Shown here: positions 1 to 9,530 of the stretch, in pieces | Layout of the letters: each line of letters begins with the position of its first letter | How positions within the stretch are numbered: position 1 is the stretch's first letter | Source: CAJXJP01 sp963926055 | GTDB taxonomy: Bacteria > Patescibacteriota > Gracilibacteria > BD1-5 > UBA6164 | Direction of reading: 5' to 3' | Length of the DNA: 28,212 nt | Assembly: GCA_963926055.1 (NCBI GenBank) | Contig: CAWUVK010000010.1 | Coordinates: 1 to 28,212, forward strand | Position numbers and translations under genes: made by a program | The notes under the pieces: generated by a model | Databases searched by the model: none | Seen by the model: the letters and a program-made list of their open reading frames with translations, nothing else | What the model was told of the DNA's origin: nothing

Positions 1-2
1 AA

Positions 3-1037
3 AAAAATTTAAATATTTTTGACTGAGGATTAGATCCAGTTACGAAAAATCCATATGGTTATGCAGTAAACCTTGCGAGAAATAAATTTCAAATTATTTG
101 ATTTTTAGAAAATAATGAATCAGTTGCAAATATTTCTCAAATTACAGCTTTTGCAGATAATACTGATAAATATGTAAAAAGCTCAGGAGATACTTTAGGT
201 ATTTTATTAGATGAAACTACAAATGAAGTCATTACATCTCAGAACTGATTCAATGAAATTGATTTAAATGATAATATTAATAATTTTAATGCAGTTATTT
301 TTAATAATAATATAGAATATAGTTCAGGAATTATTAAGAGTATACAATATTTGAATCAAAATATAACATTAAAGAGCTGTAAATCTATTCTTGAAAACAA
401 TCAAGAAAGTAAGGATTGATATTATATAATTGAAAATTCATTTGGTAAACAACCAGTTTATTGTGATATGACTACTGATGGTTGAGGTTGGACATTATTT
501 TGAATTTATTCAAATAACCCATGAATAAATCCAATTGACTTTTTTCAGTGAGTTTGATTTCCTACAGCTAAAATAGAAAATTATAATAATAAAATTAATT
601 GGTCATATAACTTAGATAAAATAGTAGATAAGAGTTTAGAAATGCTCATAACTATACAAACTGAAAATAATAACCAGTGATATTTAGCTGAATCTACACA
701 AGGTATGGATTACTATAATTGAATTCTTGGAATACCTGATAAAAACTATTTATTCTCATCAGATGAAGAATTAAATAATCAGACACCTTTGAATATTCAA
801 CATAAATGTGATATCGACAGTAATTGGGAACAAACTTTAGATTATATTGAAATGTCTTATAATGCTCATATGCAGTTTAGTACAGAAGATTCTCAATGAA
901 CGAGAGATTTTGAAAATGATATTTGGCATTGGAATGAAGATGTTATTTTTTATTATAGACCACAGTATACCTATTGTGATACTAATTCAAGCATAAATCC
1001 AGGTGATCAAATACAAGCAATTTTTTGGATTCGTTAG
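3..1037 (+). CDS. Prepilin-like protein with fibrinogen-like GGGW domain (5' end outside window)
   Basis: The reading frame is open from the window edge to a TAG stop when TGA is read as glycine. The N-terminus, which would carry a prepilin signal, lies outside. About 345 residues are visible. The segment A-R-N-K-F-Q followed by a hydrophobic F-L-E-N matches the two complete pilin fusions at 4040 and 22716, as does the later D-T-L-G-I-L-L-D-E. The middle carries S-C-K-S then V-Y-C-D-M-T-T-D-G-G-G-W-T, the bacterial fibrinogen-like signature; one glycine of it is TGA. The C-terminal part has paired cysteines (H-K-C-D, T-Y-C-D) and ends F-W-I-R, like W-Y-V-R in the 22716 paralogue. Family knowledge suggests an extracellular pilus-associated adhesin; the ligand is unknown. 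I infer that the missing part is a type IV prepilin helix. Confidence 0.8.
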
Positions 1038-1058
1038 ATAATTAATATAAAATAAACC

Positions 1059-1211
1059 ATGAAAAATAATTTTAACAAAGCATTTACACTGGTCGAACTC
1101 ATCGTAGTAATCACGATTCTCGTAGTTCTCGCAACGGTAGCCTTTATATCTTTTCAATGATATACGAGTAGTTCGAGTGATTCTGTGAGATTAGCTGATT
1201 TAAAAAAATAA
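1059..1211 (+). pseudogene. Type IV prepilin N-terminal stub (50 residues)
   Basis: This short frame begins 21 bases after the preceding pilin-like gene. It encodes a complete prepilin leader and hydrophobic helix (A-F-T-L-V-E-L-I-V-V-I-T), then a tail ending D-S-V-R-L-A-D-L-K-K. The start of the 22716 pilin is closely similar, including S-T-V-A-F-I-S versus A-T-V-A-F-I-S and D-S-V-R-L-T-D-L, but there the protein continues for 400 more residues. Here it stops at TAA, and the stop overlaps a terminator hairpin. Position 34 is a TGA glycine. It could be a decayed duplicate, a donor cassette for recombination with full pilin genes, or a genuinely short pilin; the sequence cannot decide. No SD sequence is present. 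Confidence 0.65.
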
Positions 1212-1245
1212 AAAAAGAAGAAATTTTAAAATTTCTTCTTTTTTT
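1210..1245. terminator. Bidirectional terminator between pilin stub and secA
   Basis: A perfect 36-base palindrome has A-tracts on the left and T-tracts on the right, so it can end transcription from both sides. It overlaps the TAA of the stub and lies 5 bases from the secA stop. Confidence 0.85.
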
Positions 1246-1250
1246 GTTTT

Positions 1251-3899
1251 TTATACTCTAATTCTTTTTTTATCAGTTTTTGGTTCTGATTTTTTAGGAG
1301 CATTATTTGGTTGAGCGAATAGGGGATTACCACTATTTACTGCTTTTTTTACTTGTGATTTTTTTTCTTCTGAAAGATTTTCAAGCATTTTTTCTAATTG
1401 TGCAGAATTATTTTTTAATTCTTCTTCACTCATTTTTACTTCTTCTACTTGAGCAATATTTTTTACCGAGAAAATAGCTTTTACTACTTTATATTCTAAC
1501 TCATTCATCAAGTCTCTAAATTTTTGGTATGCTTTTTCTTTATATACTACGAGTGGATTTTTTTGAGCATATCATTCGAATGCAACATCTTCTCTTAAAC
1601 GACTCATTGCATCTATATGTCTCATCCAAAGTTCATCGATTGATTGAAGAGTAATTTTTCTTTCTAAATCATGAAATTTTTCAGCAGTTGCTTTTTCTTT
1701 GAGTTTTTCAAATTCTTCCAAAGCAATTTTAGAAATATATTCAGCTAAATCTTCTTCAGCCATTGCATTAATATCATCATTTTCAATAGCATCATCGATG
1801 AGTGAAATTCATAAAAAATCATTTACTTTTTTAGATAATTTTGTTCTATTTACTTCGTCTTCTTGATACTTTGCTATTTCAGAATTTACAAAATTTGTAA
1901 TTTGATCTTGAATCATTATTTGAATATCTCCATCAATATCTTGTGCATCGAGAATTTTATTTCTTTTCGAATAAATAACTTCTCTATGTTTATTGATCAC
2001 ATCATCATATTCTAAAACATGTTTTCTGGCATCAAAATGATGTCCTTCAACTTGTTTTTGTACTGATTCAACTTTTTTTGTAAGCATTCCACTTTGAGCT
2101 AATGGTTCATTATCTGGAAGTGAAGCAAACATTGGAGAGTTAAAAACACTAAATACTTTATCTCCACCAAATATTCTCATAATATCATCATTTGGTGAGA
2201 TGAGAAATTGAGTCATTCATGGATCACCTTGTCTTCCTGCACGACCTCTTAATTGGTTATCAATTCTTCTTGTTTCGTGTTTTTCAGTTCCAAGGATAAT
2301 TAATCCACCTAAGTCAGTTACCCCTTCGCCAAGTTTAATATCTGTACCTCTTCAAGCCATATTTGTGGCAATTGTGATAGCTCATTTTTGTCCAGCTTCT
2401 GCTACTATTTGTGCCTCGTGTTCGTGATGTTTTGCATTTAAAACCTTATGTGTAATATTTACTTGAGAAAGTCTTTTACTGAGATATTCAGATTTTTCTA
2501 CTGAAACCGTTCCAACTAAAATTGGTTGCCCAGTTTTATTTAATTCTGATATCATTTCAATAACATAATCAAATTTACCTTTTTCATTTTTGAACAGTAA
2601 ATCTTTTTTATCTTCTCTGGCAATTGGTCTATTTGTTGGAATAACAAGAGTTTCGAGAGAATATACTTTATAAAATTCTTCTTCTTCTGTTTTTGCTGTC
2701 CCAGTCATACCAGCGAGTTTCCAGTACATTCTAAAATAATTTTGAAATGTAATTGATGCAAGAGTTTTTGATTCTTGTTTTATTTCAATTCCTTCTTTTG
2801 CTTCGATAGCTTGGTGTAATCCATCAGAGTATCTTCTCCCAGCTAAGACTCTCCCAGTATGTTCATCAATAATCATTGCTTGCCCATCGACAAGTAAATA
2901 ATCTTTATCTTTTTCGTATACTGCGTTTGCTCTTAGAGCGTTTTCAATATGATGAATATCGTTATAGTGAGCAGAAACATAAATATTTTCTATTCCCATG
3001 AGTTTTTCGATTTTTGTTATTCACTCTTCTGTCATATTTGCAGATTTTGATTTTTCATCGATTTTGTAATCAACTCATTTTTGAAGATTTTTTGCCAAAG
3101 CAGCAAATCTCATATATTTTGTTGTTGGTTCAGAATCTGGCATTGAAATAATTAATGGAGTTCTCGCTTCATCGATTAAAATAGAATCTACTTCATCAAT
3201 TACAGCAAAAAATAATTTTGATTGAACTTTATCATCTTTTGTAACTACCATGTTATCTCTAAGATAATCAAAACCAAGTTCATTATTAGTGGCATAAATT
3301 ACGTCAGCTTGATAGGCTTTTTTCTTTTCGTGTTTTGGTTGATTTGAGTATACAACATCAACAGTTAAACCAAGATTATTATATAAAACACCCATTTCTT
3401 CGGCATCTCTTTTTGCTAAATAATCGTTTACTGTTACAACATGAACACTATTCCCAGATAGTGCATTTAAATAACTTGGTAGAGTTGCTACAAGAGTTTT
3501 TCATTCTCAAGTTTTCATTTCTGATATACTCCCTGAATGAATAGCTAAACCACCAACAAGTTGTACATCATATGGAATCATATTCCAAGTTACTTTTGTT
3601 CCATCAGAAAGTTCATATGAATTTCCACTCATAAGTTTACAAGCTGTTTTATGTAGAGCAAAAGCATCAACTTTAATTTCTTCTAAAATTGATTTTATTT
3701 TTTTTGAATCATCTTCATTTTGAAAATCTAAACCTTCAAATTTTGCTTTAAATTCAGCTGTTTTATTTTTAACATCATCTAAATTGAAATCAATAAATTG
3801 TGTTTCAGCTTCGTGAATTTTTGAAATAATTTTGCTTATTTCTTGAACTCTTTTTTCACTTGGATCACCAAATATTTTTCTTATTAATTGTTCTATCAT
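1251..3899 (-). CDS. secA: Protein translocase subunit SecA
   Basis: This is the ATPase motor that drives unfolded proteins through the SecYEG channel. The single frame gives 882 residues when TGA is glycine and has no frameshift. Visible motifs in order: Walker A M-K-T-G-E-G-K-T at residues 128-135 with both glycines TGA; D-E-V-D near residue 233 followed by S-I-L-I-D-E-A-R-T-P-L-I-I-S; the T-G-T-A-K-T-E-E-E-E-F segment; the helicase VI arginine motif near residue 555 just before M-T-Q-F-L-I-S; and the helical scaffold region (H-V-L-E-Y-D-D-V). The C-terminus ends in a Lys-rich tail, K-K-R-I-R-V, without the cysteine zinc-binding motif seen in many SecAs. The ATG start has no SD sequence. 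The gene is monocistronic and shares a bidirectional terminator with the pilin stub. Confidence 0.98.
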
Positions 3900-4039
3900 A
3901 AATTTTTCTTATTAGTCCTAAAAAATTATGCACGAATTATATATTTTAATATAAAAAATGCAATAAAGTTTTTCAACTAATAGCTTTACAAATAGCTTAT
4001 ATTTGATAATATAGAAGTATTATTTTTTTGAAAATATTT

Positions 4040-5317
4040 ATGCCTTCATCAAAAAATGCTTTTACATTAGTTGAGTTAATCGTCGTAGTAACAATCATAA
4101 CTGTATTATCTGTTGTTTGAGTTTTTCAATATACAAGTAGCAGTTCAGCTATTAGAGATGCTACTCGTCTAACGCAAATAAGCGAGCTTCATAATGGTTT
4201 AACTTCATATAGTCTTTCGAATCGTATTTGAGATCCGGATAATAAAATTGACATTGTATCTAATGGAAAAACTATTTGATTTCAATGAGATTTTGGAAAT
4301 ACATTACTCGACTCAATAGAATATACATGAGCTGGAAAAGATTCACTTACTGGAGATTATTTCACGATTTTGATGAATAGTACGAAAAATAAATTTCAAA
4401 TATTAGGATATTTAGAAAATGAAATATCAATGCAAGAAAATGTGTCAATTATTACTGAATGATTTGCAAATACACAATTTGATTTTCCATATTCATATGG
4501 ATCAAAATTATGAATTATAATGGATGAAAATAGTCAAGTAATTCATAAAAGTGAAGACTTTGTAAATACACAATCTTTTGACACAGCATCACAAAATATT
4601 CCAGTAAAGATTCAATATTCTCAAAACGATTTATTTGAATGAAATATGAAAGATTTAAATTTTTATGCAACAAATTTAACATCCGGCTGAATTACAGCAA
4701 GTTCATGCAAAGAAATAAAACAAAAACTTAAAAGTGCAGCAAATACAAATGGAGAATATTTAATAGAGTTCTGAGATGGTACTATACAGCTAGTAGAGTG
4801 TAATATGACAGATAATTGAGGTGGTTGGACAAGATATGCTGAAATAATAAATGAATTTAGTTTTGCTCTCGCTGAGGAGTGTTATAACTCTGATTGAGTA
4901 GTCAAAACAGATGGTTTTTATTGCTTCAATCCACATGGGAAAATGGTAAATGCAGATGATCTAATGGTGCAAGTGAATCGAGATTATGCTTCAGCAAAAG
5001 CTTGAGATCAATATGTTAAGGGGGTGTCATCGGATTTTGTAGGAATAGGAGAAATGTCAATGAATGAAAATACTTATGAATGTTCTAAGTGAAATAATTA
5101 TATGACACCAATGCAAAGATGAAAGGCTTCATTTGATTGAATAGTAGATTATTATCGGTTAGGCTATAGTTTTTGTAAAAGTTCTCGGGAACCTGGATGA
5201 GTATATGTTAGTTGAATTATGAATTTTTCTAATTCATGAATCTGACCAACATGATGAAATTGAGTTACCAAAGGACGGAATAGTACGATTGTTCCTTTCA
5301 CATTTTATTACAGATAA
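4040..5317 (+). CDS. Type IV prepilin fused to a fibrinogen-like GGGW domain
   Basis: The 425-residue protein starts M-P-S-S-K-N-A-F-T-L-V-E-L, a class III prepilin signal with alanine rather than glycine before the cleavage site and Glu at +5, followed by a hydrophobic helix. The middle has a T-K-N-K-F-Q-I segment shared with the paralogues. Around residues 225-262 comes S-S-C-K-E-I followed by V-E-C-N-M-T-D-N-G-G-G-W-T-R, the fibrinogen-like signature with its first glycine as TGA. The C-terminal 160 residues contain several cysteines and G-R-N-S-T-I-V-P-F-T-F-Y-Y-R at the end, as in fibrinogen-related folds. I infer a minor pilin or pilus-tip adhesin exported by the type IV pilus machinery. 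The start is the only ATG in frame before the leader and has no SD. It is divergent from secA and has its own terminator. Confidence 0.85.
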
Positions 5318-5343
5318 AAGCTTTGATTTTCAAAGCTTTTTTT
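5316..5343 (+). terminator. Rho-independent terminator after pilin 4040
   Basis: An 11-base-pair stem (AAAAGCTTTGA with its complement, three-base loop) is followed by seven T. It overlaps the pilin's TAA stop. Confidence 0.85.
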
Positions 5344-5396
5344 GTTTTTTAAATTATTTGTATATACTGAGTATATATTATTATTCAAAATAAATT

Positions 5397-5993
5397 ATGA
5401 TTGGATATTTACAAGGAAAAATTATAGAAGTATCATTACATGAAGTTATTATTTTAACTTCTGGATGAGTCGGTTACACCGTTTTGATAAACGAAGTTAT
5501 TTACTCCCAAATTGCGTTACACGAAAATGTAGAATTATTTATTTATCATCATAGAACGGAAAATTCTGAAAGTTTATTTGGATTTTTAGAAAAAAATGAC
5601 AAAGATGTTTTTAGTGAATTAATAAAAATTTCTGGAGTTGGATGAAAAGTTGCTATGCTCATTTTATCTCTTTGAGTAGAAAAACTTATCTGAGCTGTAC
5701 AAATGGCTGACAATAAAACAATCGAAGGAATAAAATGAATCTGAAAAAAAATGGCAGAAAAAATTATTCTCGAACTCAAAGACAAAGATTTTATTAAAAA
5801 TACAAATATTATTTCTCAAAAAGAGCAAAAACAAAAAGTTCATTTATCCACTAGCGTATCTGTGGATATCAAAAATACTCTCACAAATATGTGATATTCA
5901 CCGAGCGATGTTGATCAAGTTTTAGGAAAAGTTCCAGAAGATTTACACGAAATTTGAGAAATTTTACCATTTTGTATTAGGGAATTGAGTTAG
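5397..5993 (+). CDS. ruvA: Holliday junction branch migration protein RuvA
   Basis: RuvA binds four-way DNA junctions as a tetramer and loads the RuvB motor. The 198-residue length is normal for the family. The N-terminus M-I-G-Y-L-Q-G-K and the segment T-S-G-G-V-G-Y-T-V are typical of the OB domain; one glycine of that segment is TGA. Two helix-hairpin-helix motifs follow: I-S-G-V-G-G-K-V-A near residues 77-86 and I-K-G-I-G-K-K-M-A-E-K near 111-121. The C-terminal domain ends L-P-F-C-I-R-E-L-S. ruvB and ruvC are not adjacent. The start is ATG without SD. A TATATT-like box about 15-20 bases upstream suggests a very short leader. Confidence 0.95.
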
Positions 5994-6025
5994 TTATTAA
6001 TAAGTTGTAATTATTTTAAAATATC

Positions 6026-6435
6026 ATGAATAAGGAAAAAATTATAATAAATCCACCCCTAACCCCTCCTTTATCAAAGGAGGGGAATCAAGAAATTAAT
6101 CAAGATGAAAATTATTTATATTCAAATTGATTAATCTGTAGATGAGGGCATTTACCATATAATCCTAATTTAAAACAACGAGCTTCTCAAATGCGTAAAA
6201 ATATGACTATCGCTGAGAAATATTTATGGAAAAATTATTTACCAAAATTTCGACTCATAATTGAGGTAGATTGAGAAATTCATGATAATCAAATTCAATA
6301 TGATGCTATACGAACAGAATTATTGAAAAAATATGACTAGATATTATCAGATTTACAAATACTGAAATATTAGATGATGTTATAAAAGTTCAAGAAAAAA
6401 TTTATAAGAAAATTTCATGTTCCCCTCTTTGTTAA
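6026..6435 (+). pseudogene. Degraded DUF559 endonuclease-like gene
   Basis: DUF559 proteins are small nucleases related to very-short-patch-repair and restriction enzymes. The first frame reads through Q-M-R-K-N-M-T-I-A-E-K-Y-L-W-K and then jumps to R-L-I-I-E-V-D-G-E-I-H, lacking about 30 residues that normally lie between (the basic segment and the I-V-D-F strand). It stops at TAG after L-L-K-K-Y-D. The rest of the domain, D-I-I-R-F-T-N-T-E-I-L-D-D-V, continues in another frame, so a one-base frameshift has also occurred. The N-terminal N-P-P-L-T-P-P-L-S-K-E-G is encoded by a flanking repeat and is probably not original protein. I regard it as inactive. Confidence 0.8.
6049..6087. repeat. 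Left inverted repeat with internal hairpin flanking the DUF559 relic
   Basis: It contains a 23-base hairpin (6063-6085; CCCCTCCTTT paired with AAAGGAGGGG). The whole element matches the reverse complement of 6420-6455 with few differences. Confidence 0.8.
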
Positions 6436-6455
6436 AGAGGGGCTAGGGGAGATTT
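6420..6455. repeat. Right inverted repeat with internal hairpin flanking the DUF559 relic
   Basis: It contains CCCCTCTTT paired with AAAGAGGGG. As reverse complement it aligns with 6049-6087. The GC-rich sequence stands out from the AT-rich surroundings. Confidence 0.8.
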
Positions 6456-6487
6456 ATAAAAAAATATTAGATTAATTATAAAAAATC

Positions 6488-7543
6488 ATGTCTTTAGAAG
6501 TAATATTAATCATTTTAGTTATATTTTTATTTGGAGTGATTTTTATTTTATTAACTCGAAATAATAATTCTTCGGGAAATAATTCGGGAGAATTACGTGG
6601 ATTACAAGAAAATATTCTACATTTGAATAAATTGGTGGAATATAAACTTTCAGAATCAAATAGAAATATGTCGAAAAATTTTGAAGTGAATGCAAATATT
6701 TCAAAAAATGCATCTCAAAAAATCGAAGAAATCACAAAAAAACTTACTTCACTCGAAGAAACAAACAAACAAATCAAAGATATTTGAGGTCAATTAGAAG
6801 GTTTAGAGAATATTTTAAAAAACCCAAAACAAAGAGGAGTTTTAGGAGAATATTTTTTAGAAGCTGTTTTAAAAAATATTTTACCACCAGAAAATTATAG
6901 ACTTCAATATGAGTTTAAAAATGGAGAAAAACCAGATGCGGTTATTTTTGTAAAAGAAAAAATTATTCCAATAGATTCAAAATTTTCATTAGAGAACTAT
7001 AACAGAATATTAGAATCTCAAACAAAACCAGAAAAAGAAAAATACGAAAAAGAATTTAGAAATGATCTCAAAAAAAGAATCGATGAAACCAGCAAGTATA
7101 TAAGACCAGAAGAGGGAACTATGGATTTTGCTTTTATGTTTCTCCCGAGTGAATGAATTTACTATGATTTACTCGTTTCAAAAGTTTGAAATGTCCACGC
7201 AGCGGATTTAATCGAATATGCATTCAAAGAAAAAAGAGTAATTATTGTCAGTCCAACGAGTTTCTATGCATATCTGCAAACCGTTATGCAAGGACTCAGA
7301 GCACTTCAAATCGAAGAAGCTGCCAAAGATATCCAAAAGCATGTTGAAAAACTTTGAAAGCATTTAAATGCCTATGAATTGTATTTAGATAAACTCTGAA
7401 AAACTCTCGGAACAACCGTTTCTCATTTCAACGAAGCATCGCATAAATTTAAACTCATCGACAAAGATATTTTAAAAATAACAGACTGAGAAGTTTGAGG
7501 AGATTATGAAGTTGAAAGTTTAGAAAAACCGGAAGAAAAATAA
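6488..7543 (+). CDS. rmuC: RmuC-family DNA recombination protein
   Basis: RmuC proteins carry a restriction-endonuclease-like fold and limit inversions at short repeats. The 351-residue product starts with one membrane segment (residues 3-23, hydrophobic I/L/V/F), then a helical coiled-coil-like stretch to about residue 100. The conserved domain follows: Q-R-G-V-L-G-E-Y-F-L-E, Y-E-F-K-N-G-E-K-P-D-A-V-I, I-P-I-D-S-K-F-S-L-E-N-Y, F-M-F-L-P-S-E-G-I-Y, and V-I-I-V-S-P-T-S-F-Y-A-Y-L. Seven of about 20 glycines are TGA, mostly in the C-terminal half. The ATG has no SD. A strong terminator follows the stop directly. The product is shorter than E. coli RmuC (475) but normal for small genomes. Confidence 0.92.
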
Positions 7544-7574
7544 AACCCTCTCGAAATTTTCGAGAGGGTTTTTT
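7543..7574 (+). terminator. Rho-independent terminator after rmuC
   Basis: A GC-rich stem (AACCCTCTCGAAA and complement) is followed by a T-run and starts right after the TAA. Confidence 0.9.
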
Positions 7575-7612
7575 GTTTGAATTAAAATTTATTCAATAGT
7601 TATTGAAAAAAA

Positions 7613-7999
7613 TTAATTTATATTAGGGACTTCAACCATTACACTTTGAATAATAGAACCATCACATTTATTACCAGAGAAATCAATATCATCATCACTA
7701 GTGGTAATTGTATATGTATAATCGAGATTAAACGCTACATTACTTGAACAATTGTATGAATTTCGACCAACGGCTATTGAATGTTCTACGTAACATACTT
7801 CGGAACCAGATTTATCGTGTACATTAATAAAAACCTTTTCACCCCAAGCACTATCCCAAAATGTACCAGTTAAATAAACTAAGATTGAACCAGGATCACC
7901 ATTTTTGCAATGTACTGAATCAAGACTAACAGCATTTGCATTAGTACTTAAGCTTAATCCAGAAATTAGACCGAGCAGAATTATACTTTTTTTAAACAT
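7613..7999 (-). CDS. Small secreted cysteine-containing protein, unknown function
   Basis: The 128-residue product has a classical signal peptide: M-F-K-K, a hydrophobic core, then T-N-A-N-A before V-S-L-D. The mature part has four cysteines (H-C-K, V-C-Y, N-C-S, K-C-D), enough for two disulfides, and looks all-beta. I recognise no family. Two traits set it apart from its neighbours: a Shine-Dalgarno-like AAGGAA lies 7-8 bases before the ATG, and none of its ten glycines is TGA. It is monocistronic, convergent with rmuC and divergent from the 8118 gene. The signal peptide looks like those of Gram-negative bacteria. I infer possible recent acquisition; a secreted effector is only speculation. 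Confidence 0.75.
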   Translation of the reverse strand: MFKKSIILLGLISGLSLSTNANAVSLDSVHCKNGDPGSILVYLTGTFWDSAWGEKVFINVHDKSGSEVCYVEHSIAVGRNSYNCSSNVAFNLDYTYTITTSDDDIDFSGNKCDGSIIQSVMVEVPNIN

Positions 8000-8117
8000 A
8001 TTATATTCCTTTTCTTCAGGTTTGATTGCTTCTTTTCATAAAGAAGTGAAAATATTATATTGATTTTTTTTTTTTGCAAATATTATGTATGAGTAATTTA
8101 ATAATTTATTTATATGT

Positions 8118-8978
8118 ATGAAAAAAGAAAGGAGTTTATTAAATATAATTCTATTAGTATTTATAGTTTATATATTTATGTTTTTTATTTTTAATATTAT
8201 ATTTCAGTTAAATAATAATTGAAATATTTTATGAGAACTCATTATAGGAAGTATTTTATTTTTTATCATATTATATTTTTTATTTAATAAATTTGATTTT
8301 TTGAATAAAAAAAATCTTATAACTTTAGGAATTTCGTGAATTATTTTCCTTTGATTTTCTTCTGTAAATATTCAAATACCTCAGTTAGAAGAAAAAAATA
8401 GTTTCTCAAATATAGATTATCATGAAACTATTTCATCAAATTCACAAAATATTTTAGATGAAATTATCCAAATTAGCGAAGAATTAGATACTAAAATAGC
8501 AGAATATATAGAACAAGAAGATTATATTTCTATAAAAAATTTATTAGAAAATTCTCAAGAAAAATATAAGAATATTTTATTGTGAAACTATGATTTAGTC
8601 CTGAAAGTTCATACTTTATCAATGATAAAACAGATGTATAATGTAAATGAAAACTTACCTCAAAACGCTCAAATAAATACATTTCTATATAAAGATATAA
8701 AACAAGATATTTTAGAATCTTCGTATATTTATGAATATAAAAAAGAAATTACATATTCAAAAAATACATTTATTTTCCCTTTGATTTATTCAGCGTGAGA
8801 AATTTTGAAAGTTAAAAAATACAATGCAAATATATTATTAAATACTGGAAATTTTTCAGATTTTCAACCAAGTTATCTTTGAAATTATATTTTATCTCGT
8901 CACATTTTAATAAATCATAATAATTTTTATTCACAAAAAAATATTAATGATTTTGAGAAAATAATTAATACATTATAA
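8118..8978 (+). CDS. Membrane protein of unknown function
   Basis: The 286-residue code-25 frame begins M-K-K-E-R-S-L-L-N and has three or four hydrophobic segments in the first 100 residues (around 9-30, 42-60 and 70-90). A hydrophilic, mostly helical region rich in Glu, Lys, Asn and Ile follows. No motif is recognised. TGA codes glycine at several sites (for example N-G-N-I-L-G-E). A second ATG four bases earlier is out of frame and soon meets a stop. The next gene starts 4 bases after this stop, so the two are probably cotranscribed. I infer that the soluble part is anchored at the membrane; its side is undetermined. Confidence 0.7.
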
Positions 8979-8982
8979 AAAA

Positions 8983-9492
8983 ATGAAAAAAATACTAACT
9001 TTTCTACTGATTTTTTGATTTTGCTTTTGAATTTCTTCAGCAGATGAAAAAATATGTGATTTTCCTGGGAAAGTATACGAAAATAATCTTTGAGAATATT
9101 TTGCAGTTGATAATAATAGTTTTTATGATTTTATGTTGGAAGATATTTTTTTTCCTCTGCCAGATTTACAATACGTATATTTATCTAAATCTTGAGCTGC
9201 AACTAAAATTTGTAACAATTATGGTTGATATGAATGATTAAAAAAACTAGAATTTTCTGATTTTTCTCAAGAATGAAAAAAATATTTTATTTTAAAATAT
9301 CTGATATTTTTAGGAATAATACTATTTGCTGTATTTTTTTATAAAATTTTAAAACATTTCTCTAAAAAAAATATTTTTATTTTATATTTATTTACTTTAT
9401 ATAAAGTGGTATTAATTTTACTAGTATTTATCATTTTATATATATATTTTCTTTTTATTATCTGACCAATAGTATGAGAATATTTTTTCTAA
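8983..9492 (+). CDS. Membrane protein with signal peptide, unknown function
   Basis: The 169-residue product begins M-K-K-I-L-T-F-L-L-I-F-G-F-C-F-G-I-S-S-A, a likely signal peptide, then a roughly 70-residue soluble part with two cysteines (K-I-C-D and K-I-C-N-N). It ends in two or three very hydrophobic segments rich in I, L, F and Y. This suggests an extracytoplasmic domain held by C-terminal membrane helices. It follows the 8118 gene by 4 bases and ends at a perfect palindromic terminator, so the pair forms a two-gene unit. TGA glycines occur at several places. No SD is present and no family is recognised. Confidence 0.7.
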
Positions 9493-9526
9493 AAAAACTC
9501 TAAAAATTAATTTTTAGAGTTTTTTT
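9491..9526. terminator. Bidirectional terminator between 8983 gene and pyrG
   Basis: A perfect 36-base palindrome (AAACTCTAAAAATT and complement, with A- and T-tracts outside) overlaps the upstream stop and lies 4 bases from the pyrG stop. It can serve both convergent genes. Confidence 0.9.
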
Positions 9527-9530
9527 GTAA

